Source: a virus. From it: a stretch of DNA of 64,000 nt. Both the position numbers and the translations under genes were made by a program. Where the stretch lies: positions 248,001 to 312,000 of IMG/VR virus record IMGVR_UViG_3300032236_001613. One strand, written 5' to 3'. The notes under the pieces were generated by a model that searched no databases, was not told the origin of the DNA, and saw only the letters and a program-made list of their open reading frames with translations. Shown here one piece after another: positions 1-8,193 of this stretch. Position 1 is the first letter of the stretch, and each line of letters opens with the position of its first letter.

Positions 1-1929
1 TATGAAGAACGCCATAGCTGGAAGCTTGATTCAGTTGCTGAAGATGAACTTGGTGAGCGTAAAACACAGTACGAAGGTACACTTGACCAATTGTATAACA
101 ATGATTTTAAAACATTTATTGAGTACAATAGACAAGACTGCGCAATCTTAGAAAAACTCGATAAAAAATTAAAGTTTATTGACTTAGCTAACACAATTGC
201 ACATGAAAATACTGTGCTACTTCAAACTACAATGGGCGCCGTTGCTGTTACCGAACAAGCTATTATTAATGAGGCACATAGTTTAGGGTTGATTGTTCCT
301 AGTCGTACTAAACAAGATGACAAGGACATTACCGACGACGATGATGGTCCATCAGATACACAAGCAGCAGGTGCTTATGTAGCATATCCTAAAAAAGGAT
401 TACATGATTGGATTGGATCAATGGACATTAACAGTCTGTATCCATCTGTTATTCGTGCTTTAAATATGGGTCCCGAGACAATTATCGGTCAGCTAAGACA
501 AGAATATACTAAGGCAGAAATTTCTGCTAAAATGGCAAAAGGATCTAGTTTTGCTGCTTCTTGGGAAGGCAAGTTTGGAAGTAATGAGTTCGAACTTGTT
601 ATGTCTAAAGACATTGCACAAGACATAACTGTCGATTGGGAAGATGGCAAAAGCGATGTACTAACCGGTGCACAGATTTATTCTTTAATCTACGAAAATA
701 ATAATCCTTGGCTGTTAAGTGCAAATGGTACTATTTTTACTGTAGAGAAGGAAGGAATTATTCCTGGCTTGCTAGCACGTTGGTATAAAGAGCGTAAAGA
801 ACTTCAAAAGAAATTAAAAGCAGCAATTGAAGCAGGAAATAAAGTCGAAGAAGAGTACTGGGATAAAAGACAGCTAGTTAAGAAAATTAACTTAAACAGT
901 CTTTACGGTGCAATTCTTAATCCTGGTTGCAGATTTTTTGATAATCGAATTGGGCAGTCAACAACATTAACTGGTCGTCGAATTGCTAGACATATGGCAT
1001 CAAAAATTAATGAAATTATTACCGGCGAATATAATCATGTCGGTAAAGCTATCATTTACGGCGATACTGACTCTGCATACTTTAGTGCTTACAGTACGTT
1101 AAGAAATGAAATCAATAAAGGAGTTATTCCTTGGGATAAGGATACTGTAATTCAACTTTATAATACTGTAGCTGAAGAAGTTAACAACACATTTCCTCAA
1201 TTCATGTTAGATGACTTTCATTGCCCTAAGAAGCGTGGTGAAGTTATTAAAGCAGGACGAGAAATCGTTGCTATTAAAGGACTGTTTATTACTAAAAAAC
1301 GATACGCTGTTCTTTATTATGATAAAGATGGTAAACGTCAAGACCTTGGTGGAAAGCCTGGTAAAATTAAAGCCATGGGCCTAGATCTTAAAAGAAGCGA
1401 CACACCAGAATTCATGCAAGAGTTCCTTAGCGAAATTCTAAATAAAGTACTCAACGGTGCAGGTGAGGATGAGATTTTAGAAAGGATTTCTGTCTTTAGA
1501 ACTGAATTTAAATCACGTCCAGGTTGGGAAAAAGGCAGCCCTAAAAGAGCAAATAACATTACCGATTATCAATCGAGAGAAGAAAAAGCCGGTAAAATTA
1601 ATATGCCAGGACATGTTAGAGCAAGTATTAATTGGAATACATTACGTAGAATGAACGATGACAAATATTCATTACAAATCGTTGATGGTATGAAAGTTAT
1701 TGTTTGCAAACTCATTGATAATCCAATGGGGTTTACTAGCGTGGCGTATCCAACGGACGAACAAAGACTACCAAAATGGTTTCAAGAGCTACCTTTCGCT
1801 CATTCAGAGATGGAAGGTGTCATTATTAACAATAAGCTAGAAAATCTTATCGGAGTTCTTGAATGGGATTTGAACTCAACTAAACAGGACTCAACATTTG
1901 GAAGTTTATTTTCGTTTGGATCAGAATAA
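1..1929 (+). CDS. 43: DNA polymerase gp43, family B (5' end outside window)
   Basis: Replicative DNA polymerase with 3'-5' proofreading. The frame is open from base 1, so the N-terminus (roughly 200-250 residues by comparison with T4 gp43, 898 aa) lies outside the window; 642 codons are present. Visible motifs in order: exonuclease motif III YNRQD (codons 41-46), polymerase motif A DINSLYPS (from codon 142), motif B KINLNSLYG (about nt 880-910) and motif C YGDTDS (nt 1057-1074). All catalytic aspartates (D of motif A, both D of motif C) are intact. It is followed by the sliding clamp gene, its processivity partner. Identification is firm; only the true start is unseen. Confidence 0.97.
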   Translation, partial: YEERHSWKLDSVAEDELGERKTQYEGTLDQLYNNDFKTFIEYNRQDCAILEKLDKKLKFIDLANTIAHENTVLLQTTMGAVAVTEQAIINEAHSLGLIVPSRTKQDDKDITDDDDGPSDTQAAGAYVAYPKKGLHDWIGSMDINSLYPSVIRALNMGPETIIGQLRQEYTKAEISAKMAKGSSFAASWEGKFGSNEFELVMSKDIAQDITVDWEDGKSDVLTGAQIYSLIYENNNPWLLSANGTIFTVEKEGIIPGLLARWYKERKELQKKLKAAIEAGNKVEEEYWDKRQLVKKINLNSLYGAILNPGCRFFDNRIGQSTTLTGRRIARHMASKINEIITGEYNHVGKAIIYGDTDSAYFSAYSTLRNEINKGVIPWDKDTVIQLYNTVAEEVNNTFPQFMLDDFHCPKKRGEVIKAGREIVAIKGLFITKKRYAVLYYDKDGKRQDLGGKPGKIKAMGLDLKRSDTPEFMQEFLSEILNKVLNGAGEDEILERISVFRTEFKSRPGWEKGSPKRANNITDYQSREEKAGKINMPGHVRASINWNTLRRMNDDKYSLQIVDGMKVIVCKLIDNPMGFTSVAYPTDEQRLPKWFQELPFAHSEMEGVIINNKLENLIGVLEWDLNSTKQDSTFGSLFSFGSE

Positions 1930-1937
1930 ATTAGACA

Positions 1938-1966
1938 TTGACTTTTTTTCGTTTTCTAAATACAAT
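1938..1966 (+). promoter_or_regulatory. sigma70-like promoter before gp45
   Basis: TTGACT (1938-1943), a 17-nt spacer and TACAAT (1961-1966) form a near-consensus host promoter in the short gap between gp43 and gp45. A CTAAATA string at 1956-1962, similar to a late box, overlaps it. A good Shine-Dalgarno (aaaagga) follows before the gp45 ATG. Expected to drive early/middle transcription of the clamp and the overlapping modification genes behind it. Sequence pattern only. Confidence 0.7.
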
Positions 1967-1984
1967 TAACAAAAGGAAATTATT

Positions 1985-2716
1985 ATGAAATCATATTTGC
2001 AAGATATTGTAAAACACACACATAGTTTAGGTATTGATTTGGCAAAGATTACAGGCACTGACGAAAGTACTGTTATTATGGCTGTTGCATCCGACAATTC
2101 GGTTATTGTCGAAGGTAAGTTTAAAGAAGTAGTTCCAGAATTTTCCGGAACATTCGGAATGCCAAACTTAGATAAGTTGAATACCATTCTTAATATTCCC
2201 GAATACGAAAAGGATGCTAAGATTACATTGTCTCATAGAACAGACGAAGAAGGTACAACTATTCCTGCTGGTATCCGCTTTGAGAATACTAACAGCGACT
2301 TTGTTAACGAATATCGTTTTATGACAACTAAGTTGATTAATGAAAAGCTAAAGCCCCTTAAGTTTAAGGGAGTTAAGTGGAACGTAGATTTTAGTCCAGG
2401 ACTTGTTAGCTTACAAAGACTAAAGTTCCAGTCTCAAGCGAACCGCGACAAGACTACTTTTGTTGCTAAAACTGACAAAGGTGCACTAAAGTTTTATTTT
2501 GGCGACCCTTCAACTCATGCCGGCGACTTTGTGTTTGAACCTACTGTAACTGGTTCTATTGCTCGCGCATGGCAATGGCCTGTAAGTGCAGTTATTAGCA
2601 TTTTAGATCTTCCTGGTGATAAAACCTATAAGATCAGTGACGAAGGTGCAACAATGATTACTGTTGATTCTGGTATTATTGAGTATAGCTACATTATTCC
2701 TGCTCAGACTAAGTAA
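1985..2716 (+). CDS. 45: Sliding clamp gp45
   Basis: DNA polymerase processivity clamp; in T4 the trimeric ring also acts as the mobile activator of late transcription with gp33 and gp55. The 243-residue length is close to T4 gp45 (228 aa), and the sequence fits the family (clamp-like beta/alpha pattern, FGMPNLDKLNTIL segment around residue 57). It starts at ATG with an AAAGGA ribosome site. Position directly after gp43 and behind a strong sigma70-like promoter supports the call. The stop overlaps the next start (TAATG), so it is translationally coupled to the DpdA-like gene. Clamp-loader genes 44/62 are not in the window. Confidence 0.85.
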   Translation: MKSYLQDIVKHTHSLGIDLAKITGTDESTVIMAVASDNSVIVEGKFKEVVPEFSGTFGMPNLDKLNTILNIPEYEKDAKITLSHRTDEEGTTIPAGIRFENTNSDFVNEYRFMTTKLINEKLKPLKFKGVKWNVDFSPGLVSLQRLKFQSQANRDKTTFVAKTDKGALKFYFGDPSTHAGDFVFEPTVTGSIARAWQWPVSAVISILDLPGDKTYKISDEGATMITVDSGIIEYSYIIPAQTK

Positions 2717-4194
2717 TGGAACAAGATAATTTAACTGTTAAACAGAAAGATTATGCTGTATTTTTACCGGCAATATCTGGATTTTACGCTACCTTTATAG
2801 GAAAGCAGCGTATTAATAATGATTATGTTGACCCTGCAAGATTTCCTGCAGGGTTAACTGATATGGAACAACTTAATTGGTTAAATCCTACAAAAGCATT
2901 ATTTCCTTATAAATGGTCATTGTATTCAGGCGGTCATGCAAACTTAGATCTTTCTAAAAAAGATCCAAATGAAGATATGGTTCGCAACAGAGATCCAGGT
3001 AGCCTAATATTGGGCGACTCAGGTGGATTCCAGATTGCTAAAGGTCTTTGGGAGGGCGATTGGCATGCTAATTCAGGATGTCCAAAAGCACAGCAAAAAC
3101 GTGAAGCAGTTCTTAAATGGCTCGATGGTATAGCCGATTATGGAATGATCCTCGATATCCCAACATGGGTTATTCATGATAAGGTAGCTAATTCTAAAAT
3201 CGGTAATTTTGCAAATTCACAAGAACTTGTAGATGCTACAAAATTTAATAACGATTATTTCATTAATAATCGTAAAGGTGTTAAAGAAGGTGGCGCAAAA
3301 TTACTAAACGTATTGCAAGGCGATAATCACACTGCTGCCGATACTTGGTATCAGACAATGAAAGTCTATTGCGATCCTAATGTCTATCCTAATCGTCACT
3401 TCGACGGATGGGCAATGGGTGGACAAAATATGTGTGATGTTCACTTAGTGCTAAAGCGTTTAGTTGAGTTAAGATACGATAATTTGCTACAACAAGGTGT
3501 TCATGACTGGATGCACTTTTTAGGAACTAGTAAACTAGAATGGGCTGTACTACTTACAGTTATACAAAGAGCTGTTAGAAAATATGTTAATCCTAATTTT
3601 ACTATTAGTTTTGACTGCGCAAGTCCTTTCTTAGCAACTGCAAATGGGCAAGTATATCATCATATTGATTTACCTAATAAAAAGAAATGGTGCTATCGAA
3701 TGAGTCCAATTGCTGACGATAAAAAGTATTCAACGGATACTAGAAACTATAGAGATGCAGTTCTACAAGATGGATTAATTTATCATTTCGATGAGAGTCC
3801 AGTAAGTAAAATTTTACAAATGAAAGATATATGCTATTATAAACCCGGAGACCTAAATAAAGTAGGTAAAGAAGGAAAGACTAGTTGGGATAGCTTTAGT
3901 TATGCTCTATTGATGAGTCATAATGTTTGGATGCATCTTACTGCGGTACAGGAAGCTAACAGAAAATTCGATGCTGGTGATCATCCTGCAATGATGCGAC
4001 GTAGTACTGGCGACGAAGAATATTTTGAAGATATTGTTGAAGCTATCTTTGCTGCACCTGACAAGGAAACTAGTTTAGAAATTATTGAAACATATAGCGA
4101 TTACTGGATGGAAATTGTTGGTACAAGGGGATTTAAAGGTAAAAAAACCGTAAATTCAAACACAATGAAAAATGCATTATTTGAGGAAGTTTAA
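2716..4194 (+). CDS. dpdA: DpdA-like DNA guanine transglycosylase (7-deazaguanine insertion)
   Basis: Member of the tRNA-guanine transglycosylase superfamily, 492 aa. Phage DpdA proteins exchange guanine in DNA for a 7-deazaguanine base, blocking many restriction enzymes. Visible TGT-type active-site blocks: GDSGGFQ with D101 (cf. general-base Asp), ILDIPTW with D147, LQGDN with Q201, GWAMGGQ at 231-237, and SFDCASP with D300 in the position of the nucleophilic Asp. Spacing of these five blocks follows bacterial TGT closely. The C-terminal cysteine-rich zinc site of tRNA TGTs is not obvious, as expected for a DNA-acting branch. FolE, a QueD-like protein and QueE follow in the same overlapping gene run, which argues for DNA modification rather than tRNA queuosine. 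DNA versus tRNA substrate is inferred from context. Confidence 0.82.
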   Translation: MEQDNLTVKQKDYAVFLPAISGFYATFIGKQRINNDYVDPARFPAGLTDMEQLNWLNPTKALFPYKWSLYSGGHANLDLSKKDPNEDMVRNRDPGSLILGDSGGFQIAKGLWEGDWHANSGCPKAQQKREAVLKWLDGIADYGMILDIPTWVIHDKVANSKIGNFANSQELVDATKFNNDYFINNRKGVKEGGAKLLNVLQGDNHTAADTWYQTMKVYCDPNVYPNRHFDGWAMGGQNMCDVHLVLKRLVELRYDNLLQQGVHDWMHFLGTSKLEWAVLLTVIQRAVRKYVNPNFTISFDCASPFLATANGQVYHHIDLPNKKKWCYRMSPIADDKKYSTDTRNYRDAVLQDGLIYHFDESPVSKILQMKDICYYKPGDLNKVGKEGKTSWDSFSYALLMSHNVWMHLTAVQEANRKFDAGDHPAMMRRSTGDEEYFEDIVEAIFAAPDKETSLEIIETYSDYWMEIVGTRGFKGKKTVNSNTMKNALFEEV

Positions 4195-4736
4195 TGAAAA
4201 GAGATTACACAACTGGCGTAGCCGAAAACATTACATTTTTCCTAGGCACAGAAGTTGAAAAGACTCCTGCTTATGGAATGAAAACTCTGTTTGTAACTGG
4301 ATTGCAAACTATAGAAGAAATTGAAAAAATACTTAACGATCCGTTTACTAGTATTAAGGAACCTGTTAAGCACATTTTCTTTGGAGCTAATCATAGCTTT
4401 AATCCTAATTTTAATGACTACAAGAACTGGGCAGCATGGGAAAACATGATCACACACTTTCTTGAAAAAGATTATTGGTGTAGTTTAGATATTCCTTTGT
4501 CAGCTGTTGAAGAATTTAATGATGGTGGATTAAACGATTACGCTAATTTTATTCCACAAATTATGGTTACAATTCCTTATATTAAGTTGTGGAATTACAA
4601 CACTATGATTAAGATTGACGATAAGGATTTTAAAGCAACTAATCCCGGTGTTTGGACACATAGTTTGCACGAACTTAAGGACAGGAATAAGTTTACAGAT
4701 TGGTCAGAATACAAAAACGATCAGGTGATTAAATGA
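4194..4736 (+). CDS. Uncharacterised protein in the deazaguanine cluster
   Basis: 180 aa, no family recognised. The sequence has alternating hydrophobic strands and aromatic-rich segments (HIFFGANHSFNP near residue 61; DYWCSLDIPLSAVE near 94; IPQIMVTIPYIKLWNY near 122), which looks like a compact alpha/beta enzyme-like fold rather than a structural protein. No signal peptide or membrane segment. The start overlaps the DpdA stop (TAATG) and its stop overlaps the next start (ATGA), so it is co-translated with the modification genes. Placement between DpdA and the QueD-like gene suggests a role in making or attaching the modified base, but this is inference only. Confidence 0.75.
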   Translation: MKRDYTTGVAENITFFLGTEVEKTPAYGMKTLFVTGLQTIEEIEKILNDPFTSIKEPVKHIFFGANHSFNPNFNDYKNWAAWENMITHFLEKDYWCSLDIPLSAVEEFNDGGLNDYANFIPQIMVTIPYIKLWNYNTMIKIDDKDFKATNPGVWTHSLHELKDRNKFTDWSEYKNDQVIK

Positions 4737-5104
4737 ATAAACAAGACATGATGATTTGGGTAACTTTCCAAAAAGAAGGAATTCATTGTTATCCTGCGGC
4801 AGCAACTGATCCAAAACTAGAAGATGTTAGTTTTTTGGGATTTCCGCATAGGCATATTTTCCATTTTAAGATATGGATTGAAGTTTTTGATGACGATCGA
4901 GAAATCGAATTTATTCAATTTAAACGTTGGTTGCAAAACTTATATAAAGATAGTACACTAAGTTTAGATCATAAGAGTTGTGAAATGATTGCTAAGGATT
5001 TACATCAAGTAATTCACAACAAATATGGCGCCAGAAATATCTGGATTGAGGTAAGTGAAGACAACGAAAATGGTTGCTTCATTAAATTTAACAATAGATG
5101 GTGA
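4733..5104 (+). CDS. QueD/PTPS-like protein (6-carboxytetrahydropterin synthase-like)
   Basis: 123 aa, the usual length of QueD. Features matching the T-fold QueD/PTPS family: candidate zinc ligands H18, H39 and H41 (PHRHIFHFKIWIEV resembling the HGHNYxVxV strand), EFIQFKRWL (59-67) in place of the DFxxLK helix start, LDH (78-80) like the catalytic Asp-His pair, SCEMIA (82-87) like the TxEN(L/I)A helix, and VSE (E109) like the terminal Glu. The catalytic Cys normally found a few residues before HxH is absent; the only nearby Cys is C19. It sits between DpdA and FolE/QueE, exactly where a QueD is needed. The call rests on motif order and context, not on a database match. Confidence 0.55.
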   Translation: MNKQDMMIWVTFQKEGIHCYPAAATDPKLEDVSFLGFPHRHIFHFKIWIEVFDDDREIEFIQFKRWLQNLYKDSTLSLDHKSCEMIAKDLHQVIHNKYGARNIWIEVSEDNENGCFIKFNNRW

Positions 5105-5115
5105 GGAAATATCAA

Positions 5116-5352
5116 ATGGCACGAGATTGGAATAACAAGCACTTGCGTATGAAGCCCGAAGTTTCACAAATTTTCGAGGATCTAGAAGAATATCTAGATT
5201 TTTGTAAGTACTTTGGACACGTTTACAACGAAGCCGATCTTTATAATGATCGAGGCCCGTGGGGAGAACTGCAGCGAGCCAAGAATGGTAAGCATGTTAG
5301 AAACAATTGGTCACAGTTTCTCAAGAGAAATTCTGCACCACGTTACAACTAA
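5116..5352 (+). CDS. Small conserved phage protein, unknown
   Basis: 78 aa, acidic N-terminal half and basic C-terminus, several aromatic residues (DLEEYLDFCKYFGHVYNEADLY), no membrane segment. I start it at ATG 5116 because GAGGA lies 8-9 nt upstream; an in-frame ATG at 5098 has no ribosome site and would overlap the preceding gene by 7 nt. The sequence style (MARDWNNKHLRMKPEV) recalls small unknown proteins of marine T4-like phages. No function can be assigned. Confidence 0.7.
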   Translation: MARDWNNKHLRMKPEVSQIFEDLEEYLDFCKYFGHVYNEADLYNDRGPWGELQRAKNGKHVRNNWSQFLKRNSAPRYN

Positions 5353-5355
5353 TCT

Positions 5356-6519
5356 ATGAGAAAGTTATTTTATATGGGCCTTGAACCTTACAAGGCCCGC
5401 TATACTTTGCAGTTGCAGGAATGGAACCGTGCTGTTTTCGAACAGCGCGGTATTAACTATGTTATAGTACCCGGCGAAACACTTAGTAACGATCAAGCAA
5501 TTGTTACCGGTCAGGTACTGGATGCACATGGTCGTAGCTACTTTGGCATGAGCCAACTAATGAATCTTGTGCGTATGATGAAAGCAGGAGAAGTTACAAA
5601 TGAAGATGTTGTCTACTTTGAAGACATGTTTCAACCAGGCATCGAAAGTTTGCCTTACATTCTGGATCAAGTACCCAACGAACTTCGTCCAAGAATCTTT
5701 GTTCGTTGTTTGGCTCAGTCTATCGATCCTGATGACTTTGTACATGTTTGGGGCATGAACCTTTGGATGGGTCTATATGAAAAAATGGTAGACTCATTTG
5801 TTGACGGTGTACTTGCTTCTAACGAAGAAATGGTTGCACATTTAAAAATTGCCGGTTGGACTGCTCCAATGTATAATATTTCAGGACTTGCGTTCGGTAA
5901 GGAAGAAGTACGCAATAGAGTTAAAGCAATTAAGCCATTTAGCGAACGTAGGATGCGTGTAGCTTTTTCGGCTCGTTGGGATCAAGAAAAACAGCCCGAC
6001 TTTTACATGGACTTAATTGAGAAGTTTAATAATCCATCAGTAGAGTTTGCTGTGTTTAGCGGCAGTAAACTAAAGAGCAATAACAATAGCTACATGCAGC
6101 GCACTAGAGACTTAGAATCTCGTGGTTTACTTAAGATTTATGAAGATCTTGAGAAGAACGAATACTACGAATTGCTAAATGATACTAGAGTATTGTTTAA
6201 TTGTGCACTACAAGATTGGGTTAGCAACACAGTAAGCGAAGCAGATGCATTAGAATGTAACGTTCTATTTCCAGCGTATCGCAGTTTTCCAGAAACATTT
6301 GCAAATGATCATACAAGAATGTATATTCCATGGTCTATAGATGATGCATTAATTAAGCTGGATCGACTTTTAAGATTTAAAGACCCTAAAGTTGGAGTTA
6401 TTAGTGATTGGACCAATGGTACAATTGGACGTATCTGTGATATCATCAGCGGCAACGGCGAAGAATGGCGGCGAGACAGTGTAGATTACAGAAAGCATCT
6501 AAGAGATAAAAAATATTAA
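5356..6519 (+). CDS. GT-B family glycosyltransferase
   Basis: 387 aa, soluble. The C-terminal half carries the hallmarks of GT4-type retaining transferases: a strand-loop RMRVAFSARWDQEKQPDFYMDLI (about 196-218) equivalent to the 'GRL..EKG.d.LI' start of the nucleotide-sugar domain, and YYELLNDTRVLFNCALQDW followed by SEADALECNVLFP, equivalent to the ExxG/EAxAxGxPV donor-binding region. The N-terminal Rossmann half starts at MRKLFYMGLEPYKARYTLQL. The gene is inside the modification cluster, 3 nt after the preceding stop. It might glycosylate a modified base, a virion protein or host surface sugars; acceptor and donor are unknown. Confidence 0.72.
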   Translation: MRKLFYMGLEPYKARYTLQLQEWNRAVFEQRGINYVIVPGETLSNDQAIVTGQVLDAHGRSYFGMSQLMNLVRMMKAGEVTNEDVVYFEDMFQPGIESLPYILDQVPNELRPRIFVRCLAQSIDPDDFVHVWGMNLWMGLYEKMVDSFVDGVLASNEEMVAHLKIAGWTAPMYNISGLAFGKEEVRNRVKAIKPFSERRMRVAFSARWDQEKQPDFYMDLIEKFNNPSVEFAVFSGSKLKSNNNSYMQRTRDLESRGLLKIYEDLEKNEYYELLNDTRVLFNCALQDWVSNTVSEADALECNVLFPAYRSFPETFANDHTRMYIPWSIDDALIKLDRLLRFKDPKVGVISDWTNGTIGRICDIISGNGEEWRRDSVDYRKHLRDKKY

Positions 6520-6530
6520 AAGGATAACAA

Positions 6531-7223
6531 ATGTCTGATGTAGGTAAAAATATAAGCGAAGTAATCCGTGATCGTATTGAACGTGCTGGTGAAAGATTTC
6601 ACAGTAACGACAACATTTCTAAATTCATTTATAATGATAAAGAAATTGATCAACTTGTTGACGAAGTTACTGAACGTTTTCAAGGTGTATTAGAAAGTTT
6701 AATTATTGATACTAAACACGATCATAATACAAATGATACTGCACGTCGTGTAGCTAAAATGTTTGTTAGAGAAACTTTTAGTGGACGTTATCGACCAGTA
6801 CCTAAGGTAACAGCTTTTCCTAACATGGGGTACAAGAGTTTGTATACTACAGGTCCTATTAGTATTCGTAGCACTTGTGCACATCATTTCCAAAATATTG
6901 TTGGTAAGTGTTGGGTAGGCATTGTGCCTGAGGATGAAGTAATTGGTCTTAGCAAGTTTAATCGAATTGTTCATCATATTTGCGAAAGGCCGCAGATTCA
7001 AGAAGAAATGACTACACAAATTGCCGAAGCTCTCAAAGAATATGCTAAAACTGAGAATATTGCTGTTGTAGTTAAAGCAGAGCACCACTGTATGACACAA
7101 AGAGGCGTTCGCGAACACGAAAGCGATATGACTACAGCAATTATGTTAGGCGCTTTTTGGTGCGATCCTGCACTAAAGAAAGAATTTTATGATATTTGTC
7201 TAAGTATGAAAGGACATGGATAA
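6531..7223 (+). CDS. folE: GTP cyclohydrolase I
   Basis: 230 aa enzyme converting GTP to dihydroneopterin triphosphate, the first step of both folate and 7-deazaguanine synthesis. The zinc ligands are visible: C116 and H118/H119 in STCAHHF, and C187 in EHHCMTQRGV. The core GKCWVGIVPEDEVIGLSKFNRIVHH and the helix QIQEEMTTQIAEAL match the family. ATG follows AAAGGATAACAA. It feeds the QueD-like and QueE proteins encoded either side; since DHFR and ThyA are also present downstream, a contribution to folate is also possible. Confidence 0.95.
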   Translation: MSDVGKNISEVIRDRIERAGERFHSNDNISKFIYNDKEIDQLVDEVTERFQGVLESLIIDTKHDHNTNDTARRVAKMFVRETFSGRYRPVPKVTAFPNMGYKSLYTTGPISIRSTCAHHFQNIVGKCWVGIVPEDEVIGLSKFNRIVHHICERPQIQEEMTTQIAEALKEYAKTENIAVVVKAEHHCMTQRGVREHESDMTTAIMLGAFWCDPALKKEFYDICLSMKGHG

Positions 7224-7780
7224 TGAATAAACTTTTTGTCGACTACAATGAATATAAATTTCTAATTGCGAAACTCTGTCGTGATATTATGATGTCAGGT
7301 TGGAAACCTGATTATGTTGTAGGGATTACTCGAGGAGGATTACTTCCCGCAGTAATGATTAGTCATTATTTTGATGTTCCGTGCCACACTCTTAAAGTTA
7401 GCCTTCGAGACAGCGGCGATAATGATACAGAATCTAATTGTTGGATGGCTGACCATGCAATTGGGTATAAATTGAGAGACAAGAATGATAAAACTTCAGG
7501 ATTTAGTGATCTCGAAAGTAGAAAAAACATTCTTATCGTTGATGATATTAATGATACAGGTGCTACGTTTAACTGGATATTAAAAGATTGGCCTTCGAGC
7601 TGTTTAGGAGATAATCCTGCGTGGAACGAAGTTTGGAACAATAATGTAAAGTTTTCAGTTCTTGTTGATAACCTCTCAAGCATTGCACAAGTTAAAATGG
7701 ATTATTCAGGAATCGAAATTAACAAAGCAAACAACGATCTTTGGGTAGTTTTTCCTTGGGAAAATTGGTGGTTAAAATGA
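7223..7780 (+). CDS. Purine-type phosphoribosyltransferase
   Basis: 185 aa PRTase type I fold. The PRPP loop ILIVDDINDTGATF (about residues 95-108) is intact, with the two acidic residues and DTG. The upstream strand YVVGITRGGLLPAVMISHYF (about 29-48) matches the hypoxanthine/xanthine/guanine PRTase pattern. ATG 7223 overlaps the folE stop (TAATG); an upstream in-frame start at 7196 would sit inside folE. Likely salvages a purine or purine-like base to the nucleotide. In this cluster it could act on a deazaguanine base or simply rebalance purine pools; the substrate cannot be read from sequence. Confidence 0.8.
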   Translation: MNKLFVDYNEYKFLIAKLCRDIMMSGWKPDYVVGITRGGLLPAVMISHYFDVPCHTLKVSLRDSGDNDTESNCWMADHAIGYKLRDKNDKTSGFSDLESRKNILIVDDINDTGATFNWILKDWPSSCLGDNPAWNEVWNNNVKFSVLVDNLSSIAQVKMDYSGIEINKANNDLWVVFPWENWWLK

Positions 7781-8193
7781 ATGATCATATTTTTCCTAGG
7801 TCTTCGAATGATAATATTTTTGCCGGACCTTTTTCTATTAAAGATGCAAATGTTCCATGGACCGATGTATTACAGGAAGATTTTTACGTTGTAGTATACC
7901 GAGACAAATATCCAGTAACCGAAGGACACTTGCTTTTCGTACCTAAATATAATACACTAGTTGCATTGGGATTTGCATTTGATCAGGCTATTCGTTATGG
8001 AAAGTTTATGGTTTCGCAAGAAACATGCTCCGCATTTAACATCGGATTAAATGCTGGTGAAGCAGCAGGTCAAACTATCATGTGGCCACATATACACCTT
8101 ATTCCTCGCAGAGTAGGTGATGTTGATGATCCTGTAGGTGGTGTACGTAACACTATCCCAGGTAAAGGAAATTATAAAAATGAGCAAAATTAA
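7777..8193 (+). CDS. HIT-family nucleotide-binding protein
   Basis: 138 aa. The HIT fold signature is near the C-terminus: GQTIMWPHIHLIPRR followed by GD. The first His of the canonical HxHxHxx is replaced by Trp (WPHIHLI), while the second and third positions, including the expected nucleophile, remain. Upstream VTEGHLLFVPKYN corresponds to the strand 'GH.Lv.PK.H'. The family hydrolyses or transfers nucleoside phosphates. The start (7777) overlaps the PRTase stop as ATGA and the 3' end overlaps queE by 14 nt, so it is co-translated with the modification genes. Its role there is unknown. Confidence 0.82.
   Translation: MNDHIFPRSSNDNIFAGPFSIKDANVPWTDVLQEDFYVVVYRDKYPVTEGHLLFVPKYNTLVALGFAFDQAIRYGKFMVSQETCSAFNIGLNAGEAAGQTIMWPHIHLIPRRVGDVDDPVGGVRNTIPGKGNYKNEQN

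Noticed and set aside
6699-7118. 139-residue minus-strand open frame over folE
   Set aside because: Shadow of a gene with clear FolE motifs on the plus strand; isolated and in the wrong direction for its operon.
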